Below, piece by piece: positions 8,129 to 16,968 of a DNA stretch of 64,000 bases. The notes below the pieces were generated by a model. It saw nothing but the letters and a program-made list of their open reading frames with translations. It was not told the origin of the DNA and made no database searches. Positions within the stretch are counted from its first letter, which is position 1, and the number at the start of each line of letters is the position of its first letter. This stretch comes from RGIG3178 sp963674495 (GTDB taxonomy: Bacteria; Bacillota; Clostridia; Christensenellales; QAND01). The position numbers were made by a program, and so were the translations under genes. The stretch covers positions 124,001 through 188,000 of the forward strand of contig CAXXLG010000002.1 in NCBI GenBank assembly GCA_963674495.2, read 5' to 3'.

Positions 8129-8689
8129 ATGAAACATACACTGACAAACGATGAAAAATGGCAGGCGGTCAAAGGCTGCGACAATGCGTATGACGGTACG
8201 TTCTTTTACGGTGTCGGCACCACCGGGATATTCTGCCGTCCCTCCTGCAAAGCCAGAACGCCGCTGCGGATAAATGTGCATTATTTTGACAGCGCAAAGT
8301 GTGCCATGGATGCTGGTTACCGCCCGTGCAAGCTGTGCCGCCCCGACCTTGCGGTATTTGAGCCGAACCGTGCGCTTGCCCATAAAGCATTGGCGCTGCT
8401 GGAACGGGACTTTGATGCAATCATCAGCATCGGCGATATCGCCAGACAGCTCAGCATCAGCGAAAGCCATCTGTCAAGGCTTGTAAAACAGATTACGGGG
8501 CAAACGGTCACGCAGCATTTGAACAGGATCCGCGTCGAAAAAGCCAGTGAATTGCTAAAGAACGGCAAGGATAGCATCGCAAACATCGCATACCGAGCGG
8601 GCTTTGCAAGCCTGTCCAATTTCTACCGGTGCTTTCGGGCGCAAACGGGGCGGACGCCACGCGCATTTCGGCAAGGGGACGATCGATGA
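8129..8689 (+). CDS. adaA: AdaA: methylphosphotriester-DNA sensor / AraC-type activator
   Basis: A 186-residue protein. The N-terminal Ada zinc domain has C36, C40, C67 and C70; C36 corresponds to the methyl-accepting cysteine of E. coli Ada. An AraC-type double helix-turn-helix follows (about 95-183). In Bacillus-type systems AdaA takes a methyl group from DNA phosphotriesters and then activates its own operon together with the adaB methyltransferase gene. The next gene begins at an ATGA overlap with its stop, so the two are translationally coupled. The adaB gene is interrupted, so the regulon may have lost that effector. Confidence 0.92.
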   Translation: MKHTLTNDEKWQAVKGCDNAYDGTFFYGVGTTGIFCRPSCKARTPLRINVHYFDSAKCAMDAGYRPCKLCRPDLAVFEPNRALAHKALALLERDFDAIISIGDIARQLSISESHLSRLVKQITGQTVTQHLNRIRVEKASELLKNGKDSIANIAYRAGFASLSNFYRCFRAQTGRTPRAFRQGDDR

Positions 8690-9162
8690 CGACCTGTTAT
8701 TTCGAATCCGCCATCGGGTCCATCTGCATTGAAGAACAAAACAGGCGCATCACCCATGTGTATTTCCCGGCGGATGAAACGCCGCCACATTGCGTTGAAA
8801 ATACGCCGCTGTTACAAGAAGCCACCGTGCAGATCGAACAGTATCTACACGGTACATGCACGGCATTCAACCTGCCCATAAATCCCAAAGGCACGCCCTT
8901 TATGCATATGGTTTGGGCGCGGGTATGCAAAATTCCCTACGGGCAAACGGCGTCGTATAAAGCCATCGTGGCAAGCATCGGTTAACCGCGCTCGGCAAGG
9001 GCGGTTGGACAGGCATTAAACCGAAATCCCATCCCGCTTATCATCCCCTGCCACCGAATGATCGGTGCAAACGGCGCGCTTATTGGCTACCGAAGCACGT
9101 TGGCGGTAAAGCAAAAACTGCTGGAACTGGAAAAGCGGCATATGGCCGCTTCCATTCATTGA
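8686..9162 (+). pseudogene. adaB: adaB/ogt methylguanine-DNA methyltransferase with in-frame stop
   Basis: The frame starts at ATG 8686, overlapping the adaA stop. Residues 1-99 match the N-terminal half of O6-methylguanine-DNA methyltransferases (FMHMVWARVCKIPYGQTASY region). Codon 100 is TAA at 8983-8985. The same frame then continues to TGA 9160-9162 and encodes the rest of the domain, including the active-site PCHR (Cys122) and GANG motifs. No frameshift is needed, so only one codon breaks the gene. The truncated product would lack the acceptor cysteine and be inactive. A sequencing error or read-through remains possible. Confidence 0.85.
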
Positions 9163-9197
9163 TATTCAATTTCAGATCCATCCTGTCCCCCACGCGT

Positions 9198-9890
9198 TCA
9201 GCGCTGCCTTTGTATGCGCCTGTCCATCTCATTTTGATTAAAAAAGCGCTCATCCTTTAAATAGTGTTCCATGACATAATCGTCCATGGCCTTGACGTAA
9301 TCGGCTTTTGGGATGGTTTGTTCCTCATCGTCTTCGGCGTTCGGATCGCGCGCAGCCTCGGCTTCGGATTGCAGCTTGCTTTCCACCTCGTCGTGCACAT
9401 CGTGATACAGCCTGTCGGTAAACCTGTATTCGGAGCCGCAAAAGGTGCAGGTATTGTTTCGCTCCGCTGCAAAATGTGCGCTTGTATACTGCCCGCACCG
9501 TGGGCAATAGACCAACATGTTCTTGTCAATACGCACCCGGCTGCCGTATTGCCGGTGCAACAGCGCGTTGTATTTATAGCTGCCCTTGATGGCACTGACC
9601 GCGCGGTTCGCCGCCTTTTCCCTATCGGATTCCGACATGGCAAACCACTTTTCCCGCGTCATAACCGGCGTCATCTCCCCGCCTTCCATGGCACATGGAT
9701 TGCCCAAATCCTTTTTTTTGACGATGGCAAAATGACAGCACTGCTTACAGATCGTGATGAATTCGGTATTGTCCTCGTCGCGTTTTCTTTTAACTTGTTC
9801 CAGATTAACAACCGGAAAATTGCATACCGGGCAGCGGTCGGTCTTGTCCGACATTTCGCTGCTGCATACTGGACAAACGATGATGGCCAT
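9198..9890 (-). CDS. Zinc-ribbon protein of unknown function
   Basis: A 230-residue protein from ATG 9890 (GAGGAG upstream). Cysteine pairs lie at the N terminus (CPVC twice), near 47-50 (CKQC), and in the middle (YCPRCG, CTFCG), giving at least two zinc ribbons. The C-terminal third is acidic and helical (NAEDDEEQ). There is no signal peptide or membrane segment. Paired ribbons suggest nucleic-acid or protein binding, but no specific family is recognised. It is monocistronic and convergent with adaB. Confidence 0.7.
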   Translation of the reverse strand: MAIIVCPVCSSEMSDKTDRCPVCNFPVVNLEQVKRKRDEDNTEFITICKQCCHFAIVKKKDLGNPCAMEGGEMTPVMTREKWFAMSESDREKAANRAVSAIKGSYKYNALLHRQYGSRVRIDKNMLVYCPRCGQYTSAHFAAERNNTCTFCGSEYRFTDRLYHDVHDEVESKLQSEAEAARDPNAEDDEEQTIPKADYVKAMDDYVMEHYLKDERFFNQNEMDRRIQRQR

Positions 9891-10123
9891 GTTCCTGTCT
9901 CCTCGCTCTGTTCGTTGCTCACATGGTAGCACTCCAAAGCCATGTTTTCAACTCAATATATACCATAGCCTTGCTCCAAGATCCGCAAAGGGTATCGCAA
10001 GGGGATGCGAAGACATGTATAACGCATAAAAAGGCCCTCGTGCTATATTGGTTCTGGAAGAATATGGACGGGTTTTTGATCGACAACGTTATCAAAACAC
10101 AACAATGGAAAGGAGCGCGCATT

Positions 10124-10741
10124 GTGAAAAAAAGGATTCCGTATATCGCATTGGCGCTGCTGATGTTCGTCGTGGCGGGCTGTACGGCACAAACCCCGCA
10201 AGCGAACGAACCGACCGCATCCGCTTCTCAACCCGGCGCAACCTCCTCCCTGGTCGACGATGACGGCGACCCTGCACAGGCGATGACGGTAACGAGCGCG
10301 GGCATCACCGGTGGCGTCATCGATCCCACGTACGGCATGCACGGCGTTCAAGTCGTTCAGGGCGTTCCCACGCTGTCCCTCCCACTGGAAATTGCGAATG
10401 TGCCGAAAAACACCGTTTGCTTCGCCGTTTATATGGAGGATTTGAGCACGGAGCCCGCATGGGTGCATTGGATGGCGGTCAATGTCATGCAAAGTGTGAT
10501 TCCCGAGGATTTCAGCTTGACGGCGGATGATTCGGTCATACAAGGAACGAACGATTTCAATACAATCGGGTACGGTGGGCCTACGCCGCCAAAGGACCAT
10601 ACCTATGCCGTCACAGTTTATGCGCTCGATGCCAGGCTCGATTTGGATAGCGGCTTCACATTGGAACAATTCCGCGCCGCCCTCGAGGGCCATATCATCG
10701 CAGAATGCACGCTTGAGGGCAACTACAAAACGGACAAGTAA
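10124..10741 (+). CDS. PEBP/YbhB-like lipoprotein
   Basis: A 205-residue protein that starts at GTG 10124 with AAAGGAG eight bases upstream. Its lipoprotein signal ends in the lipobox V-A-G-C (Cys20), followed by a low-complexity linker rich in T/S/A/P. The rest matches the phosphatidylethanolamine-binding / Raf-kinase-inhibitor fold (YbhB family): a DPTYG-like opening, an AVYMEDLS strand, 'WVHWMAVNV', and GYGGPTPPKDHTY. It is predicted to be anchored on the outer face of the membrane. The ligand is unknown. A good terminator follows. Confidence 0.88.
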   Translation: MKKRIPYIALALLMFVVAGCTAQTPQANEPTASASQPGATSSLVDDDGDPAQAMTVTSAGITGGVIDPTYGMHGVQVVQGVPTLSLPLEIANVPKNTVCFAVYMEDLSTEPAWVHWMAVNVMQSVIPEDFSLTADDSVIQGTNDFNTIGYGGPTPPKDHTYAVTVYALDARLDLDSGFTLEQFRAALEGHIIAECTLEGNYKTDK

Positions 10742-10763
10742 AACTTTAAAAATATTCGCGCTG

Positions 10764-10800
10764 GGCACAATGCCGTTTCATTAGGCTTTGTGCCTTTTTA
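10764..10800 (+). terminator. Intrinsic terminator of the PEBP lipoprotein gene
   Basis: GGCACAATGCC, nine-base loop, GGCTTTGTGCC (one mismatch), then TTTTTAT. Confidence 0.85.
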
Positions 10801-10929
10801 TGTACAGCTACATCGCCCGTTCAGCTACGGCTCTGATCGGATTTTGGTTCATCATAATATTGTTTGTTCAGGCACAAATTTCCTCTTGCATTGTGCAGCG
10901 TCATCGCATATGATGATGCGGCAGTTAAG

Positions 10930-10975
10930 ATGCCCTACGGATATCATACGCCATTCGTAAGGCATTTTTATTTGT
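10930..10975 (+). terminator. Terminator-like hairpin just upstream of the MFS gene
   Basis: ATGCCCTACG (10930-10939) pairs with CGTAAGGCAT (10956-10965), one mismatch, followed by TTTTTATTTG. It ends only about 20 bases before ATG 10995, so it may be an attenuator in the leader of the transporter gene, or it may end a short upstream transcript starting in 10801-10929. Confidence 0.55.
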
Positions 10976-10994
10976 CTAAAAAGGGGTGAGCGTC

Positions 10995-12401
10995 ATGCAA
11001 ATTCCGGTTAAATCAAAACAAACACTCGCTTTTAAAGGCGGGGTGCACGCGACGGCGCGTATACACAATCCCAACCGACTTTTATTTGGGCGGCTGGAAA
11101 TGGTCTACTGGATGTTTCTAACATCACAGAGCTTTGTCACGGTGTTTTTACAATCCAAAGGCATGACCAGCGTGGGCATCGGCGCCATTGCGGCGGTCAA
11201 TTCGCTCATTGGCATCGTTGCGCTGCCCTTTTGGGGCATCGTAGCCGACAAGATCGGCTCATCCAAAAAGGCGTTTTTAACGTGCCTTCTTTTAGCAACG
11301 CTCTTCATTGCGCTGGTGCCAATCTTTGGCAGCTATACCGTTGCCGGGATTTTGCTGTTGACCGTGTTGATGCCGGCCATACATTTCTTTCGCCTACCAT
11401 CCGATTCCATCGTCAACTGCTGGATCGTCCAAACCGCCCAGCGTGAACAGGGCCTGGACTTCGGCGGGATACGGATGTGGGGTTCTCTCGGCTGCGCGTT
11501 GATGGCAACGGCCTATTATTTCCTCATTCGCCTATTCAGTACGGATGTGATATTCATCGTACCGCTGATGCTCATCGGCCCCATCGTGATGCTGGCGCGC
11601 AAACTGCCCGATTCTCATGTGAAAACCGATGTTGTGAAAAAGGCAAAGCTGCGCCCGGCCCGCCTGTTGCGCGATTATTATTATATGGCATACCTGCTAT
11701 TCAGCTTCTTGATCGCCATATCCGCCAGCGCCGTCTTCTTTTTCAGGACGTTTCTGATTCTGGATGTCGGCGGCGACCCATCCGTCATCGGGCTGATCGT
11801 CGGGTTTCAAATCCTGTTTGAAATCCCCGCCATGATCGCCTCCCGCAGGCTGCTAAACCGTCTTCGTCCGCCGGTTGTCCTGTGCATGGTGGGCACGATG
11901 TTCGTCATCGAGCATTTGCTCTATACCATCTGCACGTCAACCTTTGATATACTGCTGATCCAGATGTTGCAGGGCTTGGCCAACGGCTTCAATACCGTGG
12001 CGCTGATCGGTTATATCCACCACCTCGCGCCAAAGGATCTCAAGTCCACCGCGCAGTCTCTCAACGCAATGGTGATGTCCGCGGGCGGCATCGTCGCCAG
12101 CCTGTTCGGCGGCTGGGCCATCGGCGCGATGGGCATCCGCACGCTGTATCTTATAACCGGCCTGAACACGCTGTTTGCGGTTGGCATCTTCATGCTGTCC
12201 TTTGTCATCGGCGAGAAGCTATTGAAAAAACCGGCTCCCCTTCCGCTGTTTGCAAAAGCTATCCGTCCAAACCGTATGCCGGTGCGCCTGCGCCAGCGGG
12301 CAGCACTAGCAATGGTGTGGGTGTGGCTGCATCGTGTGGAAGCGGAAAACAACAGGCATTGGGCGGGACGTTTGGGCCGGCCGAGGCTGAACATCCGCTA
12401 A
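10995..12401 (+). CDS. MFS transporter (MFS_1-like / LacY-related)
   Basis: A 468-residue protein from ATG 10995 (AAGGGG eight bases upstream; a GTG nine bases earlier is the alternative). It has about 12 hydrophobic segments, the loop 2-3 motif WGIVADKIGSSKK, and the 'GGIRMWGSLG' signature of the LacY-like MFS_1 family. Members export or import sugars, nucleosides or drugs with protons. The C-terminal tail of about 55 residues after the last helix is unusually basic. No pathway gene is adjacent, so the substrate is unknown. A hairpin with a T run precedes the start and may regulate it. Confidence 0.88.
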   Translation: MQIPVKSKQTLAFKGGVHATARIHNPNRLLFGRLEMVYWMFLTSQSFVTVFLQSKGMTSVGIGAIAAVNSLIGIVALPFWGIVADKIGSSKKAFLTCLLLATLFIALVPIFGSYTVAGILLLTVLMPAIHFFRLPSDSIVNCWIVQTAQREQGLDFGGIRMWGSLGCALMATAYYFLIRLFSTDVIFIVPLMLIGPIVMLARKLPDSHVKTDVVKKAKLRPARLLRDYYYMAYLLFSFLIAISASAVFFFRTFLILDVGGDPSVIGLIVGFQILFEIPAMIASRRLLNRLRPPVVLCMVGTMFVIEHLLYTICTSTFDILLIQMLQGLANGFNTVALIGYIHHLAPKDLKSTAQSLNAMVMSAGGIVASLFGGWAIGAMGIRTLYLITGLNTLFAVGIFMLSFVIGEKLLKKPAPLPLFAKAIRPNRMPVRLRQRAALAMVWVWLHRVEAENNRHWAGRLGRPRLNIR

Positions 12402-12428
12402 TCGCTTCAAGATAATATCCGTGCATGC

Positions 12429-12453
12429 AAAAGCACCCGGTTAGGGTGCTTTT
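12429..12453. terminator. Hairpin between convergent genes
   Basis: AAAAGCACCC, loop GGTTA, GGGTGCTTTT. It lies between the MFS gene and the minus-strand 2-TM gene and can serve both. Confidence 0.7.
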
Positions 12454-12462
12454 CTGTATGGC

Positions 12463-12978
12463 TTATTCTTCTTTATCCGTATTCTTTTTGGGATGCAGCC
12501 AGTTCCGGATGCCCGTGTCGTTCTGCTGCATGTTCTTGACCATATCAATCATATTGCCATCTTCATCCTTGGGGAAAAGATGTTCCGCAATAATCTTTGG
12601 GATCACGATGATGGCGGACAATATGCCTGAAACCGCGCCGAATATCACGCCCATATCCGTCAACGCAACGGTATCCTTGAGTGCAACGATTACAATGCCC
12701 AATACGCTGCCACCGATGATAAGCGCAAACAGCGCATTGATGATGAGGAAGAAAAAGAATTTATACCGCCTCTTGTTTCGGCTGTTCGATTGATAGGATT
12801 TAATATAGTGATCCAGCAGTACTGTGTAAAGCCGGTTTCTTCTGTCGTATTCCGGGTCATTGTCCCGATTTTGGCTTTTGATTGAGGCATAGATAATATG
12901 ATCCGTAGCCTCAATGGGCCTGGAAAAGCTACTTTCCCTGTTAATCTGTTCTATAATTTTTGAATACTCTTCATTCAA
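12463..12978 (-). CDS. Two-TM membrane protein linked to the ImmA/IrrE peptidase
   Basis: A 171-residue protein with a charged helical N-terminal region (1-72), two transmembrane helices (about 73-95 and 107-127) and a short hydrophilic tail. No family is recognised with confidence; the overall shape resembles SLATT-type 2-TM proteins. It follows the ImmA/IrrE gene by 19 bases on the same strand, so the two are very likely co-transcribed. It could be the target or membrane partner of the peptidase. Confidence 0.7.
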   Translation of the reverse strand: MNEEYSKIIEQINRESSFSRPIEATDHIIYASIKSQNRDNDPEYDRRNRLYTVLLDHYIKSYQSNSRNKRRYKFFFFLIINALFALIIGGSVLGIVIVALKDTVALTDMGVIFGAVSGILSAIIVIPKIIAEHLFPKDEDGNMIDMVKNMQQNDTGIRNWLHPKKNTDKEE

Positions 12979-12997
12979 TTCAGTTTCACCTTAGATC

Positions 12998-13519
12998 TTA
13001 GCGAATCCCCAGTGCACTTAATCGAACTTCAGCAGCAGACTCCGATACGGCGAAAGCTTTTGCAATGTGGCTGATCTTCACCATCAGCGGGAGTTCCCCT
13101 CCAACGCTCTTTCGCAGGCCGTTCAATTCCATGCGCACCAATCGTTCCGGCATCAAAATATTGGACGCAAACATGTTGGCCTCATTTTCAATGCGGTTAC
13201 TCTGCCCCGCATCCCGGTGTGCGTAGAATCTGCTGTTCTCGCCCTTGTGTAAAACAAAGTGGGCCAATTCATGCGATACCGTAAATCTCCTTCGTTTCGG
13301 GCTGTCCAACAAATTGACAACGATCACTTGATTGGCGCCATACCGTTCAAAATCATCTTCCTGGATCAGGATATAGCCCGAAACTTCTTCCGGCAAATAC
13401 TCTTCAAATACTTTTATGCCGGCACGATTGCAGATATCAATAATATCGACGGGATGCGCGTTCACCTCATATTCGCTGCAAAACTCATTGGCCCTTCTCT
13501 CAATCTCCTCCTTCAACAA
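12998..13519 (-). CDS. ImmA/IrrE-family zinc metallopeptidase
   Basis: About 173 residues. The zinc site H83-E84-L-A-H87 is followed by the conserved RIENEANMFAS helix that carries the third ligand. The family (DUF955, PF06114) cleaves helix-turn-helix repressors, as ImmA does in ICEBs1 and IrrE does in Deinococcus. I chose TTG 13519 because AAAGGGGGG lies seven bases upstream; ATG 13552 is in frame but has no ribosome binding site. No XRE repressor gene adjoins it; the nearest XRE-like sequence (14941-15145) is decayed. The downstream partner is the 2-TM protein at 12463. Confidence 0.85.
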   Translation of the reverse strand: MLKEEIERRANEFCSEYEVNAHPVDIIDICNRAGIKVFEEYLPEEVSGYILIQEDDFERYGANQVIVVNLLDSPKRRRFTVSHELAHFVLHKGENSRFYAHRDAGQSNRIENEANMFASNILMPERLVRMELNGLRKSVGGELPLMVKISHIAKAFAVSESAAEVRLSALGIR

Positions 13520-14504
13520 TATGCTTCCCCCCTTTCCGCCATCACAGTTCATACTATTCATGTTGTGCCCGTTTTGCACTTCGTGTCGGGGCCACACATT
13601 CTGTCCGCCCGGCCATACGCTAATTTCTTCAAACTGTATGAATGTATACATGCTATCGCAAGTAGGATGTTGCATGACTATGCCTGCCTCTTATGCTTTA
13701 AAATTTAAATGTAAGATGCTGCATTCTTCCCGCTGCAGGTATATACGAAAGTCACCGGCATTTTCTGTTTCTCCGTCCGGGAGGGATGTTCATGCAGTGG
13801 ACGCAAAGAAATGATTAACCAACAACCAAATGCACCATCGCAAATGGTCGTTACGTTTCAATCCTATTCTCTCCAGCTTCCTATCATGTTCCCATTTGGG
13901 CGTATAATAAAAAAAGCCCCGTTTTGCGGGCCGATCTATCAGCCAATATCAACCATCTCTTCATTTGGAATTTCTTGTAATATTTATGCCGTGTGCACTT
14001 AACATGGCCTTAGACATATTGTCTAGTATTTCTTTTCGATACAATACTTAAAAAACAGGCCAGAATATTCTATATATATGTCTCGATCAAAGAGCAAGGA
14101 TTCATCCCCTCTCCAATACCATCTGATGAAATCCCTTTTTGAGAATTTCGGTAATTTTCATTTATGCCAATAAATTTTATACTACGCTGAAATTTTATCT
14201 TCCCGCTATCCGTCAACGTAGCATTTGACACCTATGTAAATTCGTAGAACAATCTGTCGATTAATATGTATTATTGTATTATTATATATAGTCTAATTTC
14301 TATATATGTTTATATGTTGATGCTTCATCACTTGAACTCCTGTATTTTCCTGTCAGAATTTTGAGAATCTCGCCGCACCACTCACTAGGCCCTACATACG
14401 CATCCTGCCAAACCGGCCTGCCCAGTTCGGCGGTTTGAAAGAAAGCGGTTTTTTTAGTGCACTTCCCCGCGCATATACACCCGCCATTTTTCGCGCCCTC
14501 CCGC
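13520..14504. other. AT-rich gap without a supported gene
   Basis: All six frames are broken by stops, and the short frames present look unconvincing. A GC hairpin followed on the minus strand by seven T (about 13914-13938) could end a minus-strand transcript from the DUF6809 side. A short minus-strand stretch near 13990-14070 reads like a protein remnant but matches nothing I recognise. Confidence 0.4.
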
Positions 14505-14795
14505 TTATCCAATCTCAACCGGTTGCCCGTCCGCATCCTCCCCAATCTCCAAACCCACCTTTGCCTCCAGACGAAAGCCGTAGACAAAATTCTCAACCGC
14601 GGTGATGCTGTTGAGTTCCGCCTGCGCGTCCCCGTATTCGTTGAACAGATCAAGTTCAGCCCCGGATAAAAGATCGGATAAAAGCGCCTCGTCTCTTGTC
14701 AGCACATTCAGAACGCTTTCATATTTGCTTCCTTTAGCGATCGTGCGCTCGTTCGGACTGATATTGCCGTAATACAATTCTTTCAATACACGCAT
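14505..14795 (-). CDS. DUF6809-family small protein
   Basis: A 96-residue protein from ATG 14795, with GGAGGT nine bases upstream. It opens with LKELYYGNISPNER and has the mid-protein 'ELNSITAVENFVYGFRL' block characteristic of DUF6809. Members are common next to phage-like or conjugative modules in Clostridia; the function is unknown. It faces the decayed XRE regulator at 14941, which fits an old mobile-element context. Confidence 0.8.
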   Translation of the reverse strand: MRVLKELYYGNISPNERTIAKGSKYESVLNVLTRDEALLSDLLSGAELDLFNEYGDAQAELNSITAVENFVYGFRLEAKVGLEIGEDADGQPVEIG

Positions 14796-14940
14796 TCTCT
14801 GTACACCTCCGCAATAGGACATCTCACGAAAACTATGTACTATGTATCAAACAATCCGAATAATATTGGCTCTAAAACATTGAGCATAAAGAGTCCATGC
14901 GGTGATTTTCTCATGCATTGTGCAAATAATTGCTCTATTC

Positions 14941-15145
14941 TAGAGCAATTCAAGAAATGAAAACAAAGCCTGCGCAGAGCAACCCTTACGCAGGCACAAC
15001 TTGTTGCCAAGATGCAGGTGTACGGATGCGACATGTCAAGAGGTACGCTAGCAAAGATTGAGGCGGGCATCCGCCCCGCCATGCCGATGAACTCAAATGT
15101 TTAAAATCAATATTAAACGTGAAATACGGCGATATTCTCCAATGA
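14941..15145 (+). pseudogene. Decayed XRE-family HTH regulator
   Basis: One frame (14971-15079) reads as a Cro/CI helix-turn-helix: LTQAQLVAKMQVYG, then SRGTLAKIEAGIR. It then shifts by one base in a CCGCCCCGCC run and continues as ADELKCLKSILNVKYGDIL to TGA 15145. The N terminus is also out of frame (IQEMKTK in another frame before 14970), and no start codon fits. At least two frameshifts make it a remnant. It lies beside DUF6809 and may be the lost repressor of the ImmA/IrrE module nearby. Confidence 0.75.
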
Positions 15146-15580
15146 TGTGAACGTTTGCATACCGTGGGGGTTAAAAGGGGGGCTACTCTCCCTTCTTATT
15201 CATCAATAAGGCGGCGGGTGGGTATAGATTGATTCCCAAATGCGCTATTGCCAATATCGCTTCCAATACCGAATATCGTACGGGTATCGCTGATACTCTC
15301 ACTTTCCAACAAATAAAAAAGCCCGGTTCATGTCCAGATACCATGACTAGGCCTGTTTCAAACAATGGGCGCAGGGATATAAATTCACTGCTCCTTTTCG
15401 ACACGCCGTCCGGCTCATATAGGATTGAAGGAGACTTTTTGTCAAACAATATAACATTACGTATTATTATATATAGCGATATATCATTATATAATTATGC
15501 TTTTATTGCGTACGCGTCCAAAATCCGGCGCGAAGCGCATGTAGCCTGTCATTGTACAGCTGCGTCTGCATTATAGCGCA
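15146..15580. other. Intergenic stretch with one copy of the dispersed GC motif
   Basis: It holds the dispersed motif at 15208-15233 and an AT-rich part (15450-15500). An 88-codon minus-strand frame (15183-15449) runs through the motif and is probably not a gene. Confidence 0.4.
15208..15233 (+). repeat. Dispersed motif, copy 1
   Basis: AAGGCGGCGGGTGGGTATAG followed by ATTGAT. Related copies lie at 19659, 39695 and 59221. Confidence 0.5.
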
Positions 15581-16774
15581 TCACTGGGTATCCTCATTGA
15601 GTTTTCCTCTCTGTTCCTCCTGCTTTTTGACTTTGCGATTACGAGCTATCATAACGCGCTTATACACCGCGCTGCCTTGCAGGCTCTTTCTTGCCTCTTG
15701 CGGAATGTTTTTTAGCGACAGTGCGACCAGGGCGCGCACCGTATCCAGTATGAATTTGCGCGTATCCTCGTCGACATCTCTTGCGGCGTTCAACACGGCA
15801 ACGGCTTTTTTATACCAATCCTCGGTCAGTTCGGCGGACGTTGTGGCGTTGGTCGCCACGATCACATCATATAGCGTATCGATAAAACGAGCGCGTTTCT
15901 CGTCACTGTATCCGCTCAGCCAACTGTTGAGCGTCTGATTCATATACAGCGCGCTTCCCGTCAGCCGTTGCGCGTAGTGGAAATCGTCTCCCTCCACCGT
16001 CCACAAAAACGGATCGTGTTGCATAATGCCAATTCCTCTGCTGCGTACTACGTCGTACTCGCCTTGCTGGTAGAGAATCATGCCTACCATCGACGATTGC
16101 GGCAGCGTGCGGTGTACCCTGTCCATCACCGCCCGATAACCGTCGCTTTCCAAAATCTCCTTGCGGAAACCCGGCCCGTCGTGGCTATAGATATCGCAAA
16201 TGCGTTGCCTGTTGGATTCTTCGCACATCATCGCCGCATACACCGCGATGTTCCCTCCCTTGGAATGGCCGCCAATCCTAAGCGGACGATCCGTGTGCCT
16301 TGCCACCTCGTCTAAATACACAACACCCGCTACCTGCGCCGGAACCGGGCAGGTATACGACATGTTGAAATCCTCTTTCCATCCCACCAGCGTGCCGTCC
16401 GTACCGCGGAAGGCGACATAGGCCGTACCGTCGCCAAGCAAAAACGTGATGGCGCAGAACTGCTTTTGCTCGTCCTGATTGGTAACGTCGACATAGTGCA
16501 TCAATCTTAAATCCCGAAACCGCGGGCTTGCGCTAAGCGCTCCGAGCAGCCGTCCGTTGCTCTTTTTGTTGTTCACGTCTTTGAGCAAAGCGCCATCAAT
16601 ATCTGCGGTTGCCACCGTTTCAAAGGCAACGCCCGTATTTTCAAGCGGCCCGTGAACGATCCCGTTAAAATGCCAATATGCCATAATGGACAGCACAAGG
16701 CTGTCGATGGCCTGGAATTCCCGTTCATGAAACGTCCGCTTTTCATTTTCGACATAGTCGACGATGTTCTTCAT
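15581..16774 (-). CDS. DUF2974 (Mbeg1-like) alpha/beta-hydrolase, second paralogue
   Basis: A 397-residue protein starting at ATG 16774 with GGAGGT seven bases upstream. It shares architecture and many blocks with the gene at 6117: the MKNI.DYVE start, FRGTD, the nucleophile elbow G-H-S171-K-G-G, D199 in SHDGPGF and H253 in MQHDP. Its C terminus is longer and basic, ending KKQEEQRGKLNEDTQ. The conserved triad suggests both copies are active. The two copies are about 9 kb apart, with unrelated genes between, so the duplication is not recent in tandem form. Confidence 0.87.
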   Translation of the reverse strand: MKNIVDYVENEKRTFHEREFQAIDSLVLSIMAYWHFNGIVHGPLENTGVAFETVATADIDGALLKDVNNKKSNGRLLGALSASPRFRDLRLMHYVDVTNQDEQKQFCAITFLLGDGTAYVAFRGTDGTLVGWKEDFNMSYTCPVPAQVAGVVYLDEVARHTDRPLRIGGHSKGGNIAVYAAMMCEESNRQRICDIYSHDGPGFRKEILESDGYRAVMDRVHRTLPQSSMVGMILYQQGEYDVVRSRGIGIMQHDPFLWTVEGDDFHYAQRLTGSALYMNQTLNSWLSGYSDEKRARFIDTLYDVIVATNATTSAELTEDWYKKAVAVLNAARDVDEDTRKFILDTVRALVALSLKNIPQEARKSLQGSAVYKRVMIARNRKVKKQEEQRGKLNEDTQ

Positions 16775-16968
16775 ACATTTACCTCCACAGATCCCCCGCA
16801 TGCTTGAATCAGCGGACTTCCGGTATGTATTATGATAGATGCCCTGCATGGAAAAGTCCACACGTTTATACGCTACACCATTTCCCATTCAACGCCGACT
16901 TTATTTTTCAGCATTTGTTTGCTATAATATTGCACAATTAAGATTTTTACCATTAAGGGGAATGTAAT

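Noticed and set aside
13850..13880. GTTTCAATCC, resembling the start of a CRISPR repeat
   Set aside because: Single occurrence; no spaced copies within the region.
14300..14653. 117-codon minus-strand frame overlapping DUF6809
   Set aside because: Different frame from a gene with good family match and ribosome binding site; no signature of its own.
15183..15449. 88-codon minus-strand frame
   Set aside because: Spans the dispersed GC motif; no ribosome binding site or family.
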